Shown here: one piece after another, positions 26,501-36,817 of the stretch | Position numbering within the stretch: the stretch's first letter is position 1 | How the letters are laid out: the number at the start of each line of letters is the position of its first letter | NCBI RefSeq assembly: GCF_001949145.1 | Contig: NW_019091355.1 | Span: forward strand, 2,508,209 to 2,572,208 | From: Acanthaster planci | Lineage: Eukaryota; Echinodermata; Asteroidea; Valvatida; Acanthasteridae | Direction: 5' to 3' | Length of the DNA stretch: 64,000 nt | Translations under genes and position numbers: made by a program | The notes under the pieces: generated by a model | Told to the model about the DNA's origin: nothing | The model's input: only the letters and a program-made list of their open reading frames with translations | Databases searched by the model: none

Positions 26501-29500
26501 TAACTTCTCAATGCTGTGTTACACATTCTTGTTCCGTTCAGCCAAACATGTAGCGAAAATTTCCATATCTGTCTCCAAACCCCAAATGATTTTATGATTT
26601 GTTTGTGACCAGGAGTAATATGTATCAGTATGTCTCGTGAGCGGTTCTTTTCATGAAGCGACCAAGTAGCCTAAAAATTTTCAGAACTCCCGGTGAAATT
26701 GAACTAGTTGATCAGAAACCTGAAAACTTCAGATCAAACCATTTTGGAGCACCTTTGCAAGTGGCATTCTCAAAAACCTGGGTTTTTTTTCTACAGTTTT
26801 GTATATTATTGAAACAGTATACACGTAATATACAAAAATAGAGCTGCCATCCGCATAATGACCTTTAATTTAGCACTGGGATGAGATTGCAACATGTACC
26901 CAGTGGAATGGTCATCACACACCCACCGGACGTCTGCGGCTGCACCAGACAACTGTCTCATTTGAGGCGCAGGGTTCCAAGAAAAGCTACATGCATGTGT
27001 GATTTGATGGTTTACAAGAGGAAGTCAAGCTAACTTGCCACTTTCAGCCTCCAAAATCATAAGGGTTCATGTTTCTTAAAACTTCCTGTGAATGTTTTTT
27101 GTTGGTACGCATACGTGTCCATGTATACATATCCCATGCATAAACCACACCATGTTACTCATACACTTATTTGGAATGGATGGCTTTCATGACAGTGATT
27201 AACGAGAATTCAAGCGGATTGATTGTCAGGAAAAGTGTTAAGTTTTTGGAAAGGGCTGTCTTACTCATTCAAATGTCAGAAGTGGTCAATTTACTGCAGT
27301 GCTAGAGTAAATTCCAGAACAGTTAGATTCAATGAGGGATGTCAGAATACAAATGCATTATTCGTAAAATACTTATGTGGCTGAAACAAATCTATGACCC
27401 AGGCTCACAAAATGAGTCACACGTTGCTAGAGCCAGTTTTGATCTTTGAAAGAATCTTGCAGTGTGAATAAATAGAGAACCATAAACCGTTTTTCACCCA
27501 CATTGTGTCCATTTGTATTGGGATGCCTAGAAACTGAATGTTCCTTCAAAACCATCAGCTTGCTCGTCTAATTAAAAGAAATTAAAGCAAAATTATCAGT
27601 AAAAAAATCTTTAAGACCCATGCTGTGAGATTTGGTCATAAACTGTTGTACACTATTAACCTTACCCTCCAGCCTTTGAACTAGAAACATTACTGAATCT
27701 AACATTTCATCAGATTGAAGCAGGTCAATGTAATTAATGGCACATGACTGGGCAGAACCTGTTGAGCTCCAGCAAGTCAACACACTGAAGTTTGAGTCAT
27801 GTGGTATGGATTGATCTTTGTAGCATGCAGATGATTTGCAGAGTAGAGATACCAAACCTGACAAAATCAAGCCAAGTCCAGCACACTGTACCAGCCAGCC
27901 ACTTCACCGGACAGCCCGTATATGTTCATACTCCGTTTAAAACCATCACCCTACGCCTTTGTTCATCAATCCAACAAAGTAGAATAAGTTTATAATGTGT
28001 GGCACAGAATCAGCCCAAACTTCACACAACCTACCGCTGGAGTTTGAGGGGCCTGAGGCAGCCAGGGTTAGGGTTAGGAGAACATTCTTACCTGCGGACA
28101 CATACATGTAACCCTGTTCTTTTCACTTTGCAGAAACTGGCTGTTCCTACAATCAGAGAGGTTGGGCTTGACGACTACTTCTTCAGCGACATGAAACTAA
28201 CGGAGGATGAGACACTCACTGCATCACTCAGGATGTTCTTAGATTTGGATCTCGTCAACCGCTTTCGGATCAATTATGAGGTAAACGAGTCTCTGAAAAG
28301 TCTGGAAAAAAGTTCCCTGACCAGTTCGTGCTGGTGTGGCAGTCCATACTTTCTGGGACACGTGACAGGTCGTACTCGACCATTGAAATAAACCTGATCA
28401 GTAAATATTGTCTGGAACCTGCGAGTAACCTTCCCAATCAGAATCGTCTGATGTTTTCCTCTGATCCATAGTGTTGGCGTTTTATTTTTTTCACAGACTC
28501 TGTGTAGATGGCTACTGAGCGTCAGGAAGAACTATCGCAGCGTGAGATACCACAACTGGCGCCACGCCTTCACAGTAACGCAAACCATGTTTGCGCTGAT
28601 CAAGGTCAGACACAGTCCGGCCCCCCCAAAAAAAGCGTTGAATGTATTAGTAAAGTTACTGGAAAAATCAAACACTAGTACTGTGTGGTTGGGGTATCAC
28701 ACAAAATCCTGTCAGATTGCCCACTCTGCGACCAACTATGCGATGGTGATGTTTCATTGAAGTAAAGGTTGTCGTTTTCCACAACTGAGTTGTTTTTTTT
28801 GTTTAGTATTGACAAAATGCGCTTCCAGTATCTTGCAAATATCATGTCGTAAAAACTTCAAACTGTGAACTGTTCAGATCATTGAGAGTACGTTTGACAT
28901 GCCTGTCAGTTCATGAATATTTGAGCAAGCGGTTTCCATGCCAATATCTTTTGATGGCTGTTCTTAAAAATGATTATGAAGGTAAAATTAGGCCCCTTAT
29001 GCTGTGAATAATTCATCAGTTATGTTTGGCTGCATCATCCGTCCACTCACAATGCAGACCTGCCAACCTGTCATATTCCTTCCTGAGGCTAGGCAATACC
29101 ACACAATACCCTAAAAGGTATTTAAATGAGCCCTCAGTTCATTTAAAATTCTAATCTATTATGTGGTGATGCCTGACCTCAGGAAGGAGTACGACAGGTT
29201 GGCAGGTCTGATAATGCAGTGGTCTCCACCAGTTGACAAACAAAGCTATCAGTCCGTGTGTTATTGAGAAGGAAGTTACACCTGAGCAAACGGTAGACTT
29301 CTCGAATTGCACGTACCTTGAAATTGGCAGGAAGTGTTTTTCTGTTGGCAAATTGACTGACTCCAAGGTAACATGTCAGTGCTGATGCACTCCGAATTAA
29401 CGGTAGATCTCGAGCACTTTCCACTTTTTTTTCAATCAACCCTGATGTAATTTTTCATTAGTCAATGGAACTTGAAACTTCTTTGTGACCGGCTCTAGAG

Positions 29501-32500
29501 AAATGGGTAATAAGTTGCCAGATTCAGGTTATCAGTTTTTGAGAATGTGTTAAAATACCGTATTAGCTGAAAAATATACCTGTTAAAGCATCAAGAGACA
29601 AGGAGAAGTAAGTTTGTCCTTGCCAACCATTCAGTGTCAGCAATTCCAGTATCGGTGTGTACAGAATTTCACAAATTCTTGATCTGGTCTGAACAGAACG
29701 GAGGTATGCGAGATGTACTGACGGATCTGGAGTGTCTAGCGCTATTGGTTGGTTGCTTGTCACATGACCTAGATCATCGAGGCACCACCAACAACTACCA
29801 AATCATGTGAGTGGTTGACAAATGCAAATCTTGCTGCTGTTGGCAGTCAAGTTTGTCATAAGACTCTGCTGGTCCCTCACAAGTCATCCAGTCTCAGTCG
29901 GGTCACAAGCAATCCAAGTGAACTATGACTGCAGGATCCTCTAGTCACTTTTCACGCTGTTAACCTGTGACTGGCCTGGTGATAGGACTTGTGACTGGAC
30001 TTATGACAGACTCAACCACAGCACTGAATTTCACAGACTTTTCACAGATTGTACCTTCTTGTTTATGTCCAGGTTCATCAGTGTTAGAAGCCCCCAAATA
30101 TCTTCATTTCAATTATGTTCCCGTTCCTAAAATTATCAGCGTAAAAACATCTCAGCATATGTTTTGCAGAGTTACCCTCGTCAACTGGCAGAATGATGGT
30201 TTTTGAGAGATGTGTCTTTCCAAAGTGAAACAAAGCTTGTTTGTACAGTGCCTTGAAACCAGTCCACCAATAATAATGAAACACAAGGCTGCGCAGAGTT
30301 AGAGACCGAACAGAAAGGCTGTTTCATTGAATTAGAAACTGAAAGCGTTTGACTACATAACCAGAAGAAGAAGAAAGCTGAACTTGACCTTGGTCTTTCC
30401 CTTTGTTTTTTTTCTCACAAGAAGGAACATGGGCTTTTGAACCCACGTCTTAAACACCGACGTTTGTGCAGGAAGTACTTGAACTTTTGTCCGAGCCTGT
30501 TTCATATTTACCCAGTGAGTGAACGCACAGCCCGAAAGACACGTTCATGCGGAAGCACTCGAACTTTGAGTCCCTGTACTGATACTTGTGCATTTTTCAG
30601 ATTGTTTGTCCAAACACTTGTATTTCCGGTATTCATCAAGAGCACTTCATCACATTGTCCAATCCAAGAGGCCCGATTACATGTATACCACAATGGGTTT
30701 CAGTATTTAAATGACAGTAAATTAAACAGTGCCAAATTAGCAGAGGATACACTGTACAAGGATCTTGAGAGCAGCTTTGAACAATGATTCAACTGTCTGT
30801 GGTCTTTATGTGATCGGGTAGATTGTCCCACAGGTGGGCACTTGCAATAAGAAAAATCCAGTCCCCAGCCTTCTTTTGAGGCATAGGGATGATATGAGTA
30901 GAACCACAAGAAGAGCAGAGGGACTTTAAAGTAGCCTGGGTACTCCCAAGAGACGAAAGATAGTCTGGTGCAGAGTTTCCTGAGTGACTTGAAGGCGTGA
31001 ACTGTTTGTTTGAATAATAAAAAGACTCAAAGACGTCATCGGAGTTATAGTATTCCCCTGTGTTCATCGACAGGTCTGAGTCACCACTCGCCCAGCTCTA
31101 CTCTACCTCGACCATGGAGCACCACCACTTTGACCAGTGCATCATGATCCTCAGTAGCAAGGTGGGTGGTTATGTCCCTGTTTATTGTATTATTTATCTG
31201 CCTGCGGGGTCATCGGTGTTGTCAGGGCTCTGCTTAGCCCTCTGTCACCTCTTCTGTGGTAGGCAGAAGCCACATTCTCACAAACAGGGCACAGTTTTTT
31301 TTAGCTGAAAAGGAGCAGATGGTGCACCATCAAGCACTTTACTCCACGTTTCAAGTTTGCACTTGCACCGAGCGATTTTGGAGCAGTTTGCGAAGATTGT
31401 GAAAACTGCAGGGAGGGAGAGCCCAGCCACTGTTACCTTACCCATTGATTTTGCGCACAGGGGAGGGTTTTTGAAGATTGGGAGAATTTCTCCGCAAAAT
31501 GTCGCAGGGAGCCGTGATTAATCCCAACCCTGCTAAATGCAACAGAATTCAATGTTGGACAAAAGTTGTTGTACATATGTATCGTTGCATTTAGCATTCA
31601 GCGTAAGTGGTAGAGCACACTTCATGCCTAGATAGTGTCCAGGGTGGTGTGTATTCAGTCCACTGCAAAGGGTCACAGAATCCATCATTGCCCTTTGTTG
31701 CATTTTGTTGCATTCAGCGTGGTTCTTACTTCAGCTGCGTTGAGTTCTGTTGCACTCAATAGGTCACGTAGCGAGGGTTCAAACTGGCATGTGCATGTAT
31801 GGCCCATGATTATCTCGGCTTGTTCTCAACAGGGTAATGAGATCTTCATGAATTTGAACGCTGAAGAGTACAGCCAGGCTATGCGTCTCTTGGAGCATGC
31901 TATTCTGGCCACCGACTTGGCACTGTACTTCAAGTAAGCATTGAACCTATCCAATGACCATGCAGTACATGTACGCTGGTGGTCAAGTCTGAAGCAATGT
32001 GAGGCTCGACATAGGGATATAAGTCACAAGTCACTAGAGCCATGTTGAGTTAAAGACGTTTTAAAAGAAATCTTGGAAAACATGAATCAGTTGGAACCCT
32101 GACCATCGTTTACCCATATGAAGCCCATTTTGGCCAGGTTGACAAATTGAGTGGCATAATCTTGGATTACTCGGTTAGCTTCTTCATTGACGACATCCTT
32201 TTATATAAGGGCCGTATAGGCATGCATGTTCTCAATTCAATTATTGGACTTGTAGGTTCCGGGGAGAGTTCTTCAGACTGGTGGAGGAGGGCAACGAAGA
32301 TTGGACCGATGACGACAACAAGGAGCTGCTTCGTGGAATGCTGATGACAGCCTCCGATGTGTCAGCCATCACAAAGCCCTGGGAAGTGCAGAAAGAGGTC
32401 AGAAACCCTGCTATCACGATTGTCAGATTGTCACCTTTTAGTCAAAATTTATCATACGACACATTTGCTAAAGTTCACATATGACTTCGTATTGACTTGT

Positions 32501-33676
32501 ACTTCACTGCTTTGGTTACTTTCAAGGTTGTGAAAAATTGTTTTTTAGGTGAATTGGGAAGACAGCTTGTCTGTGGCACTGAACAGATTTGCATGAGTTG
32601 GGTACATTTTTTGTTCATGTCACCCAGGTTGCGCAGCTGATTTTTGGGGAGTTCTTTGAGCAAGGTGATCTAGAAAGACAGCAATTCAACAAAACACCAG
32701 AGGTACGTGTTCCTAAGAATAAGTGAAAGATAGCGTCATGGTTTTTTTGCAAAACATGTTTATGTCCCAGCCTTTAATAGCTTTCTGTTAGATTTTGATG
32801 AATCTGAGGTTACGTCCACCAATTGGGAAGGCTGTGGTCCCAGTGGAGTGGCCTTCTATTCCGGAATGAATGAAAATGTCATTTGGAATGGAATGTTCCG
32901 ACCATTCAGAATTATGAGACACTCCTCAAGAATGCACATGGCATTTCTGTTAGTTTAGAGCCCCCACGGAGCGCACACATGTAGAGTAATTCATTAAGTC
33001 GCCTATTACTTCTGGACAAGAAAGTGTTTCGTTTTTGGCCACCTGTTACGGGACCTTACTGGAGTAAACGGATCGAGTGATCAGTGAACTCACAGGTTTG
33101 TGATAACGTTTAATGGCAGGACATGATGAATCGAGAGAAGCTTCACCTGCTACCAAAGATGCAAGTGGGGTTTGTGGACTCAATATGCATGCCGGTGTAT
33201 GAGGTACGTACTCATCACAGTGAGCAGGGGTGAGATTTGTCAGGATGTTTCGCGATTTCAGGATTTTTTTATTCTATCAGGATTTTTCTGGTTTTCAGGA
33301 TTTCTCCCACAATTGAGAAAAATGCTGATTTCAAATGCTAACAAAAGGAATTCATTCGTTAATTCAAGCTGGAGTTGTAAATGTTGCCGAGGGTAGCTGC
33401 AAGTAATAGCGTCTTGCACGAGGACCGGCTGAGATATTTTAATGCCCACAATTCTTACCATACGCATTGCGACAGGCCCTGGCAAAGACCTCAGAGAAGT
33501 GTACTCCGCTGCTCAGCGGCTGCAAACAGAACCGCGACCACTGGAAGGAGATCGCCGAGGACTGCAAGCAGCCGGGGACAGAGACGAAGGAGAAGGCGTC
33601 ATCCGACGAGAAGGACATCGACGAATCGGAAGCACTGCCAGCCTCCGCGCCAGTCCAGCCAAGCAATAAAGATTGA
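11372..33676 (+). CDS. PDE5A-like: PDE5-type cGMP-specific 3',5'-cyclic phosphodiesterase (partial, 18 exons, 3' end complete)
   Basis: Hydrolyses cGMP to GMP in the cytosol, with allosteric cGMP binding at GAF-A. Exons: 11372-11539, 13190-13279, 13863-14000, 18439-18509, 20225-20285, 21422-21469, 23479-23622, 24305-24397, 25920-25970, 28134-28280, 28497-28604, 29697-29806, 31074-31161, 31833-31933, 32256-32397, 32628-32702, 33120-33203, 33476-33676. All are flanked by AG and GT and their phases agree, giving 639 residues and a TGA stop. Residues 1-86 are the second half of GAF-A, 87-275 linker and GAF-B, ~290-595 the catalytic domain. Both GAF domains keep the NK..F-x3-DE signature. Catalytic residues are present: His356 and His360 in YHNWRH, His396/Asp397 in SHDLDHRG, Asp507 in [12 protein letters not shown], Gln560 and Phe563 in MQVGF. 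Their spacing equals that of human PDE5A His613, His653, Asp764, Gln817. The tail ends SNKD with no CaaX box, which argues against PDE6; PDE11 is a poorer match. The N-terminus is missing. Family call is strong; 1:1 orthology is inferred. Confidence 0.93.
12073..12192. repeat. 40-bp tandem repeat, three copies
   Basis: Three near-identical 40-bp units beginning AACCATGTGAACTAGG (third has AATTAGG), inside the intron after the first visible PDE5-like exon. Each unit carries the pair GTGAAC...GTTCAC and could fold into a small hairpin. Confidence 0.95.
13190..13279 (+). CDS. PDE5A-like: PDE5-like exon: end of GAF-A
   Basis: Thirty codons, phase 0-0, reading [20 protein letters not shown] and ending RRNQ. 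This matches the last helix of GAF-A (AAYLAFCGIVLHNAQLYE-like in vertebrate PDE5). Donor is GTGAGT. Confidence 0.92.
13863..14000 (+). CDS. PDE5A-like: PDE5-like exon: GAF-A/GAF-B linker and start of GAF-B
   Basis: Forty-six codons, phase 0-0. The linker helix [16 protein letters not shown] is followed by the first GAF-B strand [14 protein letters not shown]. Donor is GTCAGT. Confidence 0.93.
15713..15812. repeat. imperfect ~48-bp direct duplication
   Basis: Two adjacent units both begin CCTGCATGTTT and end TCATGCTA(A/C)ATG, sharing CACC(G/A)GTTC(T/C)CCTGT. Intronic. Confidence 0.7.
18439..18509 (+). CDS. PDE5A-like: PDE5-like exon: GAF-B
   Basis: Starts [18 protein letters not shown], the counterpart of the PDE5 stretch SVFHMECEELEK. 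It ends phase 2 at a weaker donor (GTTGGT). The frame stays open past this point to a stop at 18555, but only splicing at 18509 keeps frame with the next exon. Confidence 0.85.
19606..19843. mobile_element. 238-bp element with terminal inverted repeats
   Basis: Ends GGTAATTCCAGAAATAAGGG and the complement CCCTAATTTCTGGAATTACC, about 24 bp. The interior shares GGCAGGTAATTTGCA and CACTCTTGGAAATT with 53760-53990. Confidence 0.85.
20225..20285 (+). CDS. PDE5A-like: PDE5-like exon: GAF-B, central strand
   Basis: A 61-bp exon, phase 2 in and 0 out, reading [20 protein letters not shown]. It supplies the segment before the TLNIADVY motif, where GAF domains carry GI.GYVA.TGE. Short, but the position and phase match on both sides. 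Confidence 0.88.
20481..20732 (+). repeat. dispersed repeat, copy 1 (~250 bp)
   Basis: Matches 60138-60409 in the same orientation over most of its length: CTCCGAG.GGAACAAA, GAGGGCG, CACGTAACTAATTTA-like, CGGCTTGTATGGTC, AAGAACCCGCTTGTA, CGATTGGGGG.GCACTTCAGC. Confidence 0.85.
21422..21469 (+). CDS. PDE5A-like: PDE5-like micro-exon: GAF-B
   Basis: Sixteen codons, [16 protein letters not shown], the LNI.D.Y.D.RF GAF motif. Acceptor follows a strong T-rich tract; donor is GTGGGT. Confidence 0.92.
22957..23204. mobile_element. 248-bp element with ~42-bp inverted repeats
   Basis: Left TGGGTCATTCCATGAGGTTG and right CCTCATGGAATGACCCA are complementary through GGGGCACAA.TTGTGATGGTGTC. It lies in the intron before exon 23479. 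Confidence 0.9.
23479..23622 (+). CDS. PDE5A-like: PDE5-like exon: GAF-B, second half
   Basis: Forty-eight codons from [18 protein letters not shown] to [10 protein letters not shown]. The NK...F-NRN-DE signature is present, so GAF-B also keeps the canonical motif. Confidence 0.94.
24305..24397 (+). CDS. PDE5A-like: PDE5-like exon: end of GAF-B
   Basis: Thirty-one codons, [17 protein letters not shown] and then [10 protein letters not shown], the last GAF-B helix running into the connector to the catalytic domain. Phase 0-0. Confidence 0.94.
24535..24553. repeat. (GAT)n microsatellite
   Basis: Six GAT units in the PDE5-like intron after the exon ending at 24397. Confidence 0.95.
25920..25970 (+). 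CDS. PDE5A-like: PDE5-like exon: connector before catalytic domain
   Basis: Seventeen codons, [17 protein letters not shown], the conserved LSYHA connector of the PDE5/6/11 group. Phase 0-0. Confidence 0.92.
28134..28280 (+). CDS. PDE5A-like: PDE5-like exon: start of catalytic domain
   Basis: Forty-nine codons including [10 protein letters not shown] and [18 protein letters not shown], the opening helices of the PDE catalytic domain. Phase 0-0. Confidence 0.94.
28497..28604 (+). CDS. PDE5A-like: PDE5-like exon: HNWRH active-site motif
   Basis: Thirty-six codons, [16 protein letters not shown] then RYHNWRHAF. The two histidines are the general acid (residue 356) and a metal ligand (360). Confidence 0.95.
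29055..29210. mobile_element. 156-bp element with ~41-bp inverted repeats
   Basis: Left CAGACCTGCCAACCTGTC and TCCTTCCTGAGG; the right end is their complement, closing GACAGGTTGGCAGGTCTG. Intronic in the PDE5-like gene. Confidence 0.92.
29697..29806 (+). CDS. PDE5A-like: PDE5-like exon: HD metal-binding motif
   Basis: Reads [19 protein letters not shown] then [10 protein letters not shown]. It carries the HD metal ligands 396/397 and ends phase 2 at GTGAGT; the split Met codon is completed by the next exon. Confidence 0.95.
29844..30026. mobile_element. fold-back element, CAGTG..CACTG family, copy 1
   Basis: Left CAGTCAAGTTTGTCATAAGA, right CTTATGACAGACTCAACCAC then AGCACTG. Same layout and shared words (CACAAGTC, GTGACTGG) as the copy at 33736. 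Confidence 0.75.
31074..31161 (+). CDS. PDE5A-like: PDE5-like exon: LAQLY / EHHHFDQC
   Basis: Reads [19 protein letters not shown] and [10 protein letters not shown], an almost universal PDE block. Phase 2 in, 0 out. Confidence 0.95.
31531..31596. repeat. short inverted repeat TGCTAAATGCAAC
   Basis: Perfect 13-bp arms TGCTAAATGCAAC (31531) and GTTGCATTTAGCA (31584), 40 bases apart, in the intron before exon 31833. Confidence 0.85.
31833..31933 (+). CDS. PDE5A-like: PDE5-like exon: [11 protein letters not shown]
   Basis: Reads [17 protein letters not shown] and then [10 protein letters not shown], the helix closing the metal site. It ends phase 2 (AA|GTAAGC). Confidence 0.95.
32256..32397 (+). 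CDS. PDE5A-like: PDE5-like exon: [12 protein letters not shown]
   Basis: Completes a Lys codon, then [16 protein letters not shown] and [18 protein letters not shown]. The Asp of ASD (residue 507) is a metal ligand. Confidence 0.95.
32628..32702 (+). CDS. PDE5A-like: PDE5-like exon: FFEQGDLE helix
   Basis: Twenty-five codons containing [20 protein letters not shown]. Phase 0-0. Human PDE5 has FFDQGDRERKEL at this place. Confidence 0.94.
33120..33203 (+). CDS. PDE5A-like: PDE5-like exon: purine-binding glutamine
   Basis: Twenty-eight codons, [18 protein letters not shown] then [10 protein letters not shown]. It holds the invariant nucleotide-selecting Gln (560) and the purine-stacking Phe (563). 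Confidence 0.95.
33476..33676 (+). CDS. PDE5A-like: PDE5-like last coding exon and stop
   Basis: Begins [20 protein letters not shown], the last PDE helix, then a charged Lys/Glu/Ser-rich tail ending SNKD-TGA. There is no CaaX prenylation box. AATAAA at 33665-33670 lies inside the last codons. Confidence 0.94.
   Translation, partial: ALAKTSEKCTPLLSGCKQNRDHWKEIAEDCKQPGTETKEKASSDEKDIDESEALPASAPVQPSNKD
33665..33670 (+). promoter_or_regulatory. AATAAA overlapping the PDE5-like stop region
   Basis: AATAAA spans the Asn-Lys codons immediately before GAT-TGA. If it were used for cleavage, the 3' UTR would be only a few bases long. It may be a chance match. Confidence 0.3.
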
Positions 33677-33735
33677 TTGAATCGTACAATTGTGTACCCA
33701 CATAATGTTGCTCCTTTTAGTCAGTCCTTTTCAAC

Positions 33736-33916
33736 CAGTGTTGTATTCGAGTCCATCACAAGTCCTTTCATAAGTCCATCACAAGTCATTCAGTCTTCAG
33801 CCAATTCGCAAGCCATTCAAATGACCTGTGACAAAAGCATTCCTTTGTCATTGTTCACCCTGTTACTTTTGACTGGCCTTTTGAAGGCACTTGTAATGGA
33901 CTCGAATACAGCACTG
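33736..33916. mobile_element. fold-back element, CAGTG..CACTG family, copy 2
   Basis: Left CAGTGTTGTATTCGAGTCCA, right TGGACTCGAATACAGCACTG, complementary over ~30 bp. It begins 60 bp past the PDE5-like stop codon, so it is probably transcribed in the 3' UTR. Confidence 0.88.
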
Positions 33917-36385
33917 TTTTCAACGATTTCTACTTATTCAATTTAAGATTCTAGTGGCATAGATTTAGTATACCGAGGAACTTTTTTCCTAGTACTTTTA
34001 GAAGAGGACGTACTACGAATTTTTTAGTCAATTTGAAGCTCTTGTGTCGTTCAACTTCAAGTTTTAAGCCGGATAAACATACAAAGGCACGTACAATTGC
34101 AAATTGCTGCATTTGGTGGTGTTGAGACGGTCTGCCTCGTAGCAGAAAGTATTCTTTGTGAAACCGTTCATCCCTCCCGTGTTTCACTCTAAAAAAAAAA
34201 AAAATTTGCGGTAAATTTTATTGTCAGATGTATGTATATAATTTAACGTGGTTGGATAGTTTTTATGATTAATTTATGGGAAAGTGCAACTTTGCGATGT
34301 GGGTAGCTGAGTGGGTGTTTTGGTCCATCCCACCTGGTTGATTTCTGCAGTATTTGGAGGTTCAATCGGCCGTACTCTCAGGGTTGCTTGCAAGCTCGTT
34401 CTGCCATTCGCTCACTCTCCACCTTTGGACGTATTTGTACAGATATTTGTAAATAGTGCTCCGTTTAGCATGTGTGCTACAACATAACAGTAACATTTCG
34501 CTCCAGTACAAGTATTCTGTCCTCGTGGTGTGACCAGATCATCTGTGGACGTATTTGCTTCTCGGAATTAATTCTTGGGGGGTAGACATTTAAAATTGAT
34601 GAATGGAGATGAAATTATGAATTGCCCTTTTGGACACTTTTTTTGCTTTTTTCTAGCTTTACTGCATTCACATCAAAGCTACGTTCAAACTTCAAGTTAT
34701 ATGTGTTTGGTGAAGGTCAAGAAAAAATGAACAGAATTTTGACTTTGTCAAAAATCAACATAAATAGAAACTTTCTATTTTGTCTTACCTCTTCACAGTA
34801 ACAGTCAACTTTTTTTTATTCTTGTAGGTTTAAGTTTGTACTTAGGGACAAAACTAGTTACGGTACGATATATGAACTGGCACACAATTTACTTGTTAGT
34901 TGGGGTAGGCTTCAAATGCTGCTGTGTCGCAGTATGTCCCTCAAAAGTGTTCAAGCAATTTCACCTGCTTGATGGACTGAGTAGAGGTTATGCATTAATT
35001 AACGAATCCTGAGAGGGCAAGAGTTTTATAACACTGGGTAGGCTCAAGTAAACCTTTCGTGCATTCGTTGTAACTAAGTTAAAATAACAAAACCAATATC
35101 TAAGACACCGTGGAGACGCCAGCAACGCATAACCTCTATAGTTGGCTCAACAGCAGCATTCATGAATACCACATCAAACGTTCAGGCCAAACTGCAGTCC
35201 CCCTGAAGCCCGTCTGCATTACAAATCTCAGTTGTCACTTTATTATTGCTATCCAGGATAATATAGAAACTTGAATGTGTAGCGAAACTCGGGGCATGCG
35301 TTTTCCGCTGAGCATGCATTCTTTGTTAGGAGAGCAGTGCACCCCTTGATTTGGTTCCAAGCCCATTTGGCCCATCATGCCAGTGTTTAGCTGCAGTTTC
35401 CTCGGCATAATATTCAATCTACAGGCTAGGAAGTAAAAGTACATGTATATTACAATGCTAAGCATAACAAGATCTGACAGACACAAGTTATTAATGAAAA
35501 AAGGGCATTGGCACTTGGCAGTTTACCAAAAGTCATATCAGTTCAACTACATGTACAAGTTGTAATTGGGGAGTTATTTCTCTTCCGGTACCCACCAAAA
35601 TGAATCACCAAGACAGATGGGTGTAGATTTGCTGCTGCCATTTGTGGATCGTGGTGGTGGGAAGATAAATTTTTAGAATTATGATTCCTGCGGCGGGGAA
35701 TTTTACTTTCAGCGTTTTCCACAGTTTTGGATATTGACCAAGTGATATCAATCCTTTACATTTCCTTGCTGCTTTTCGTCTCTATTGAATTCTAATTGAA
35801 GATCCTTTGACCTCCTAATGGCAATACACATTTGTTATAACAATTTGGGGTTTTTTTTCTTCAACTTTCAGTTTCTGTTTTGATACCTTTGCCCGGTTTG
35901 TTTTGGGGAAAATTTATTCATTTGATCATTGTCTTGTTTTCTTAAACACTGTTCGTATTGAGAAAGAATTTCCTTTTATTTTCCACCAGCTCAAATTCTC
36001 TGTGGTAACCCAAGTGGTACTTAATGGATAGCTAGGAAATTTATTTGCTGGTTTTTCCTCGAGACGATACAGTATTACGCGTGTGGGTGATGCATCCAGT
36101 TTTGGTACTCTACTAAGAAAGAATCTTTCCGCTTTACAGTGTTTTAATTTTGCAATTGTTTTAATTTGTTACTCTTGACACCTTGTTACACTGTCAACAA
36201 AACAGCAAGAGATGGCACCGTGGGAACTATTGGAACCCTTGGTAATACCCAGGTAACAATATGAAAATGTGAAAAAGGAGTGTGTAAGAGAGTTTACTCA
36301 GGTAGCAATCTTAGGAAATTTAGGACGAGACCAATCAAGAACATTTTGGTTGCAAACAGTGAGTGCCGTCATCTCCTAATTTGTG

Positions 36386-36415
36386 GACTTGTAAGTCTTG
36401 TAAGACTTGCAAGTC
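36386..36415. repeat. 30-bp near-perfect palindrome
   Basis: GACTTGTAAGTCTT, loop GT, AAGACTTGCAAGTC: 14-bp arms with one G-T wobble. Intergenic. Confidence 0.9.
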
Positions 36416-36817
36416 TGAGAGTTTACTTGAAGGGGGAAAAAACCCTGCATTTCTAGACATGATTTTTGGGTCGTTGCATCATGTGTGCGGAAATTTAAGA
36501 CAGACTGTGGATTCAAAACTGAAAGTGAAGAGGTTTGAGTGCTTCTGGCCTCCAGCTGTACTCAACTGTTTCTGTTTGTCGGCAGCTTGTTGCGTTCATC
36601 AAGAAACTTGTTTTCTCAGTTAAATGATGATTTGATCATCAATAGAACCTTGAATTTTTTTTGGTGTTTACCTGGACATGAGTGCGTACTTCATGAGTAT
36701 TAACCAATACATTTTAATGCTAGTGTTAACCTTAGTTGTTGGTAACTAGTGATTTATTCAGCCTTTTTAGAGGAATTTCTCAAGCTTTTGTCAAATAACA
36801 GTCAGGAAACTCGAAAC

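Noticed and set aside
28063-28081. Interstitial telomeric sequence (GGGTTAGGGTTAGG)
   Set aside because: Only about two units; too short to argue for a telomere fusion or insertion.
11372-33676. PDE11 as the identity of the phosphodiesterase
   Set aside because: GAF segments resemble both, but FEMGVDDLE, the C-terminal [15 protein letters not shown] and the exact catalytic spacing fit PDE5 better.
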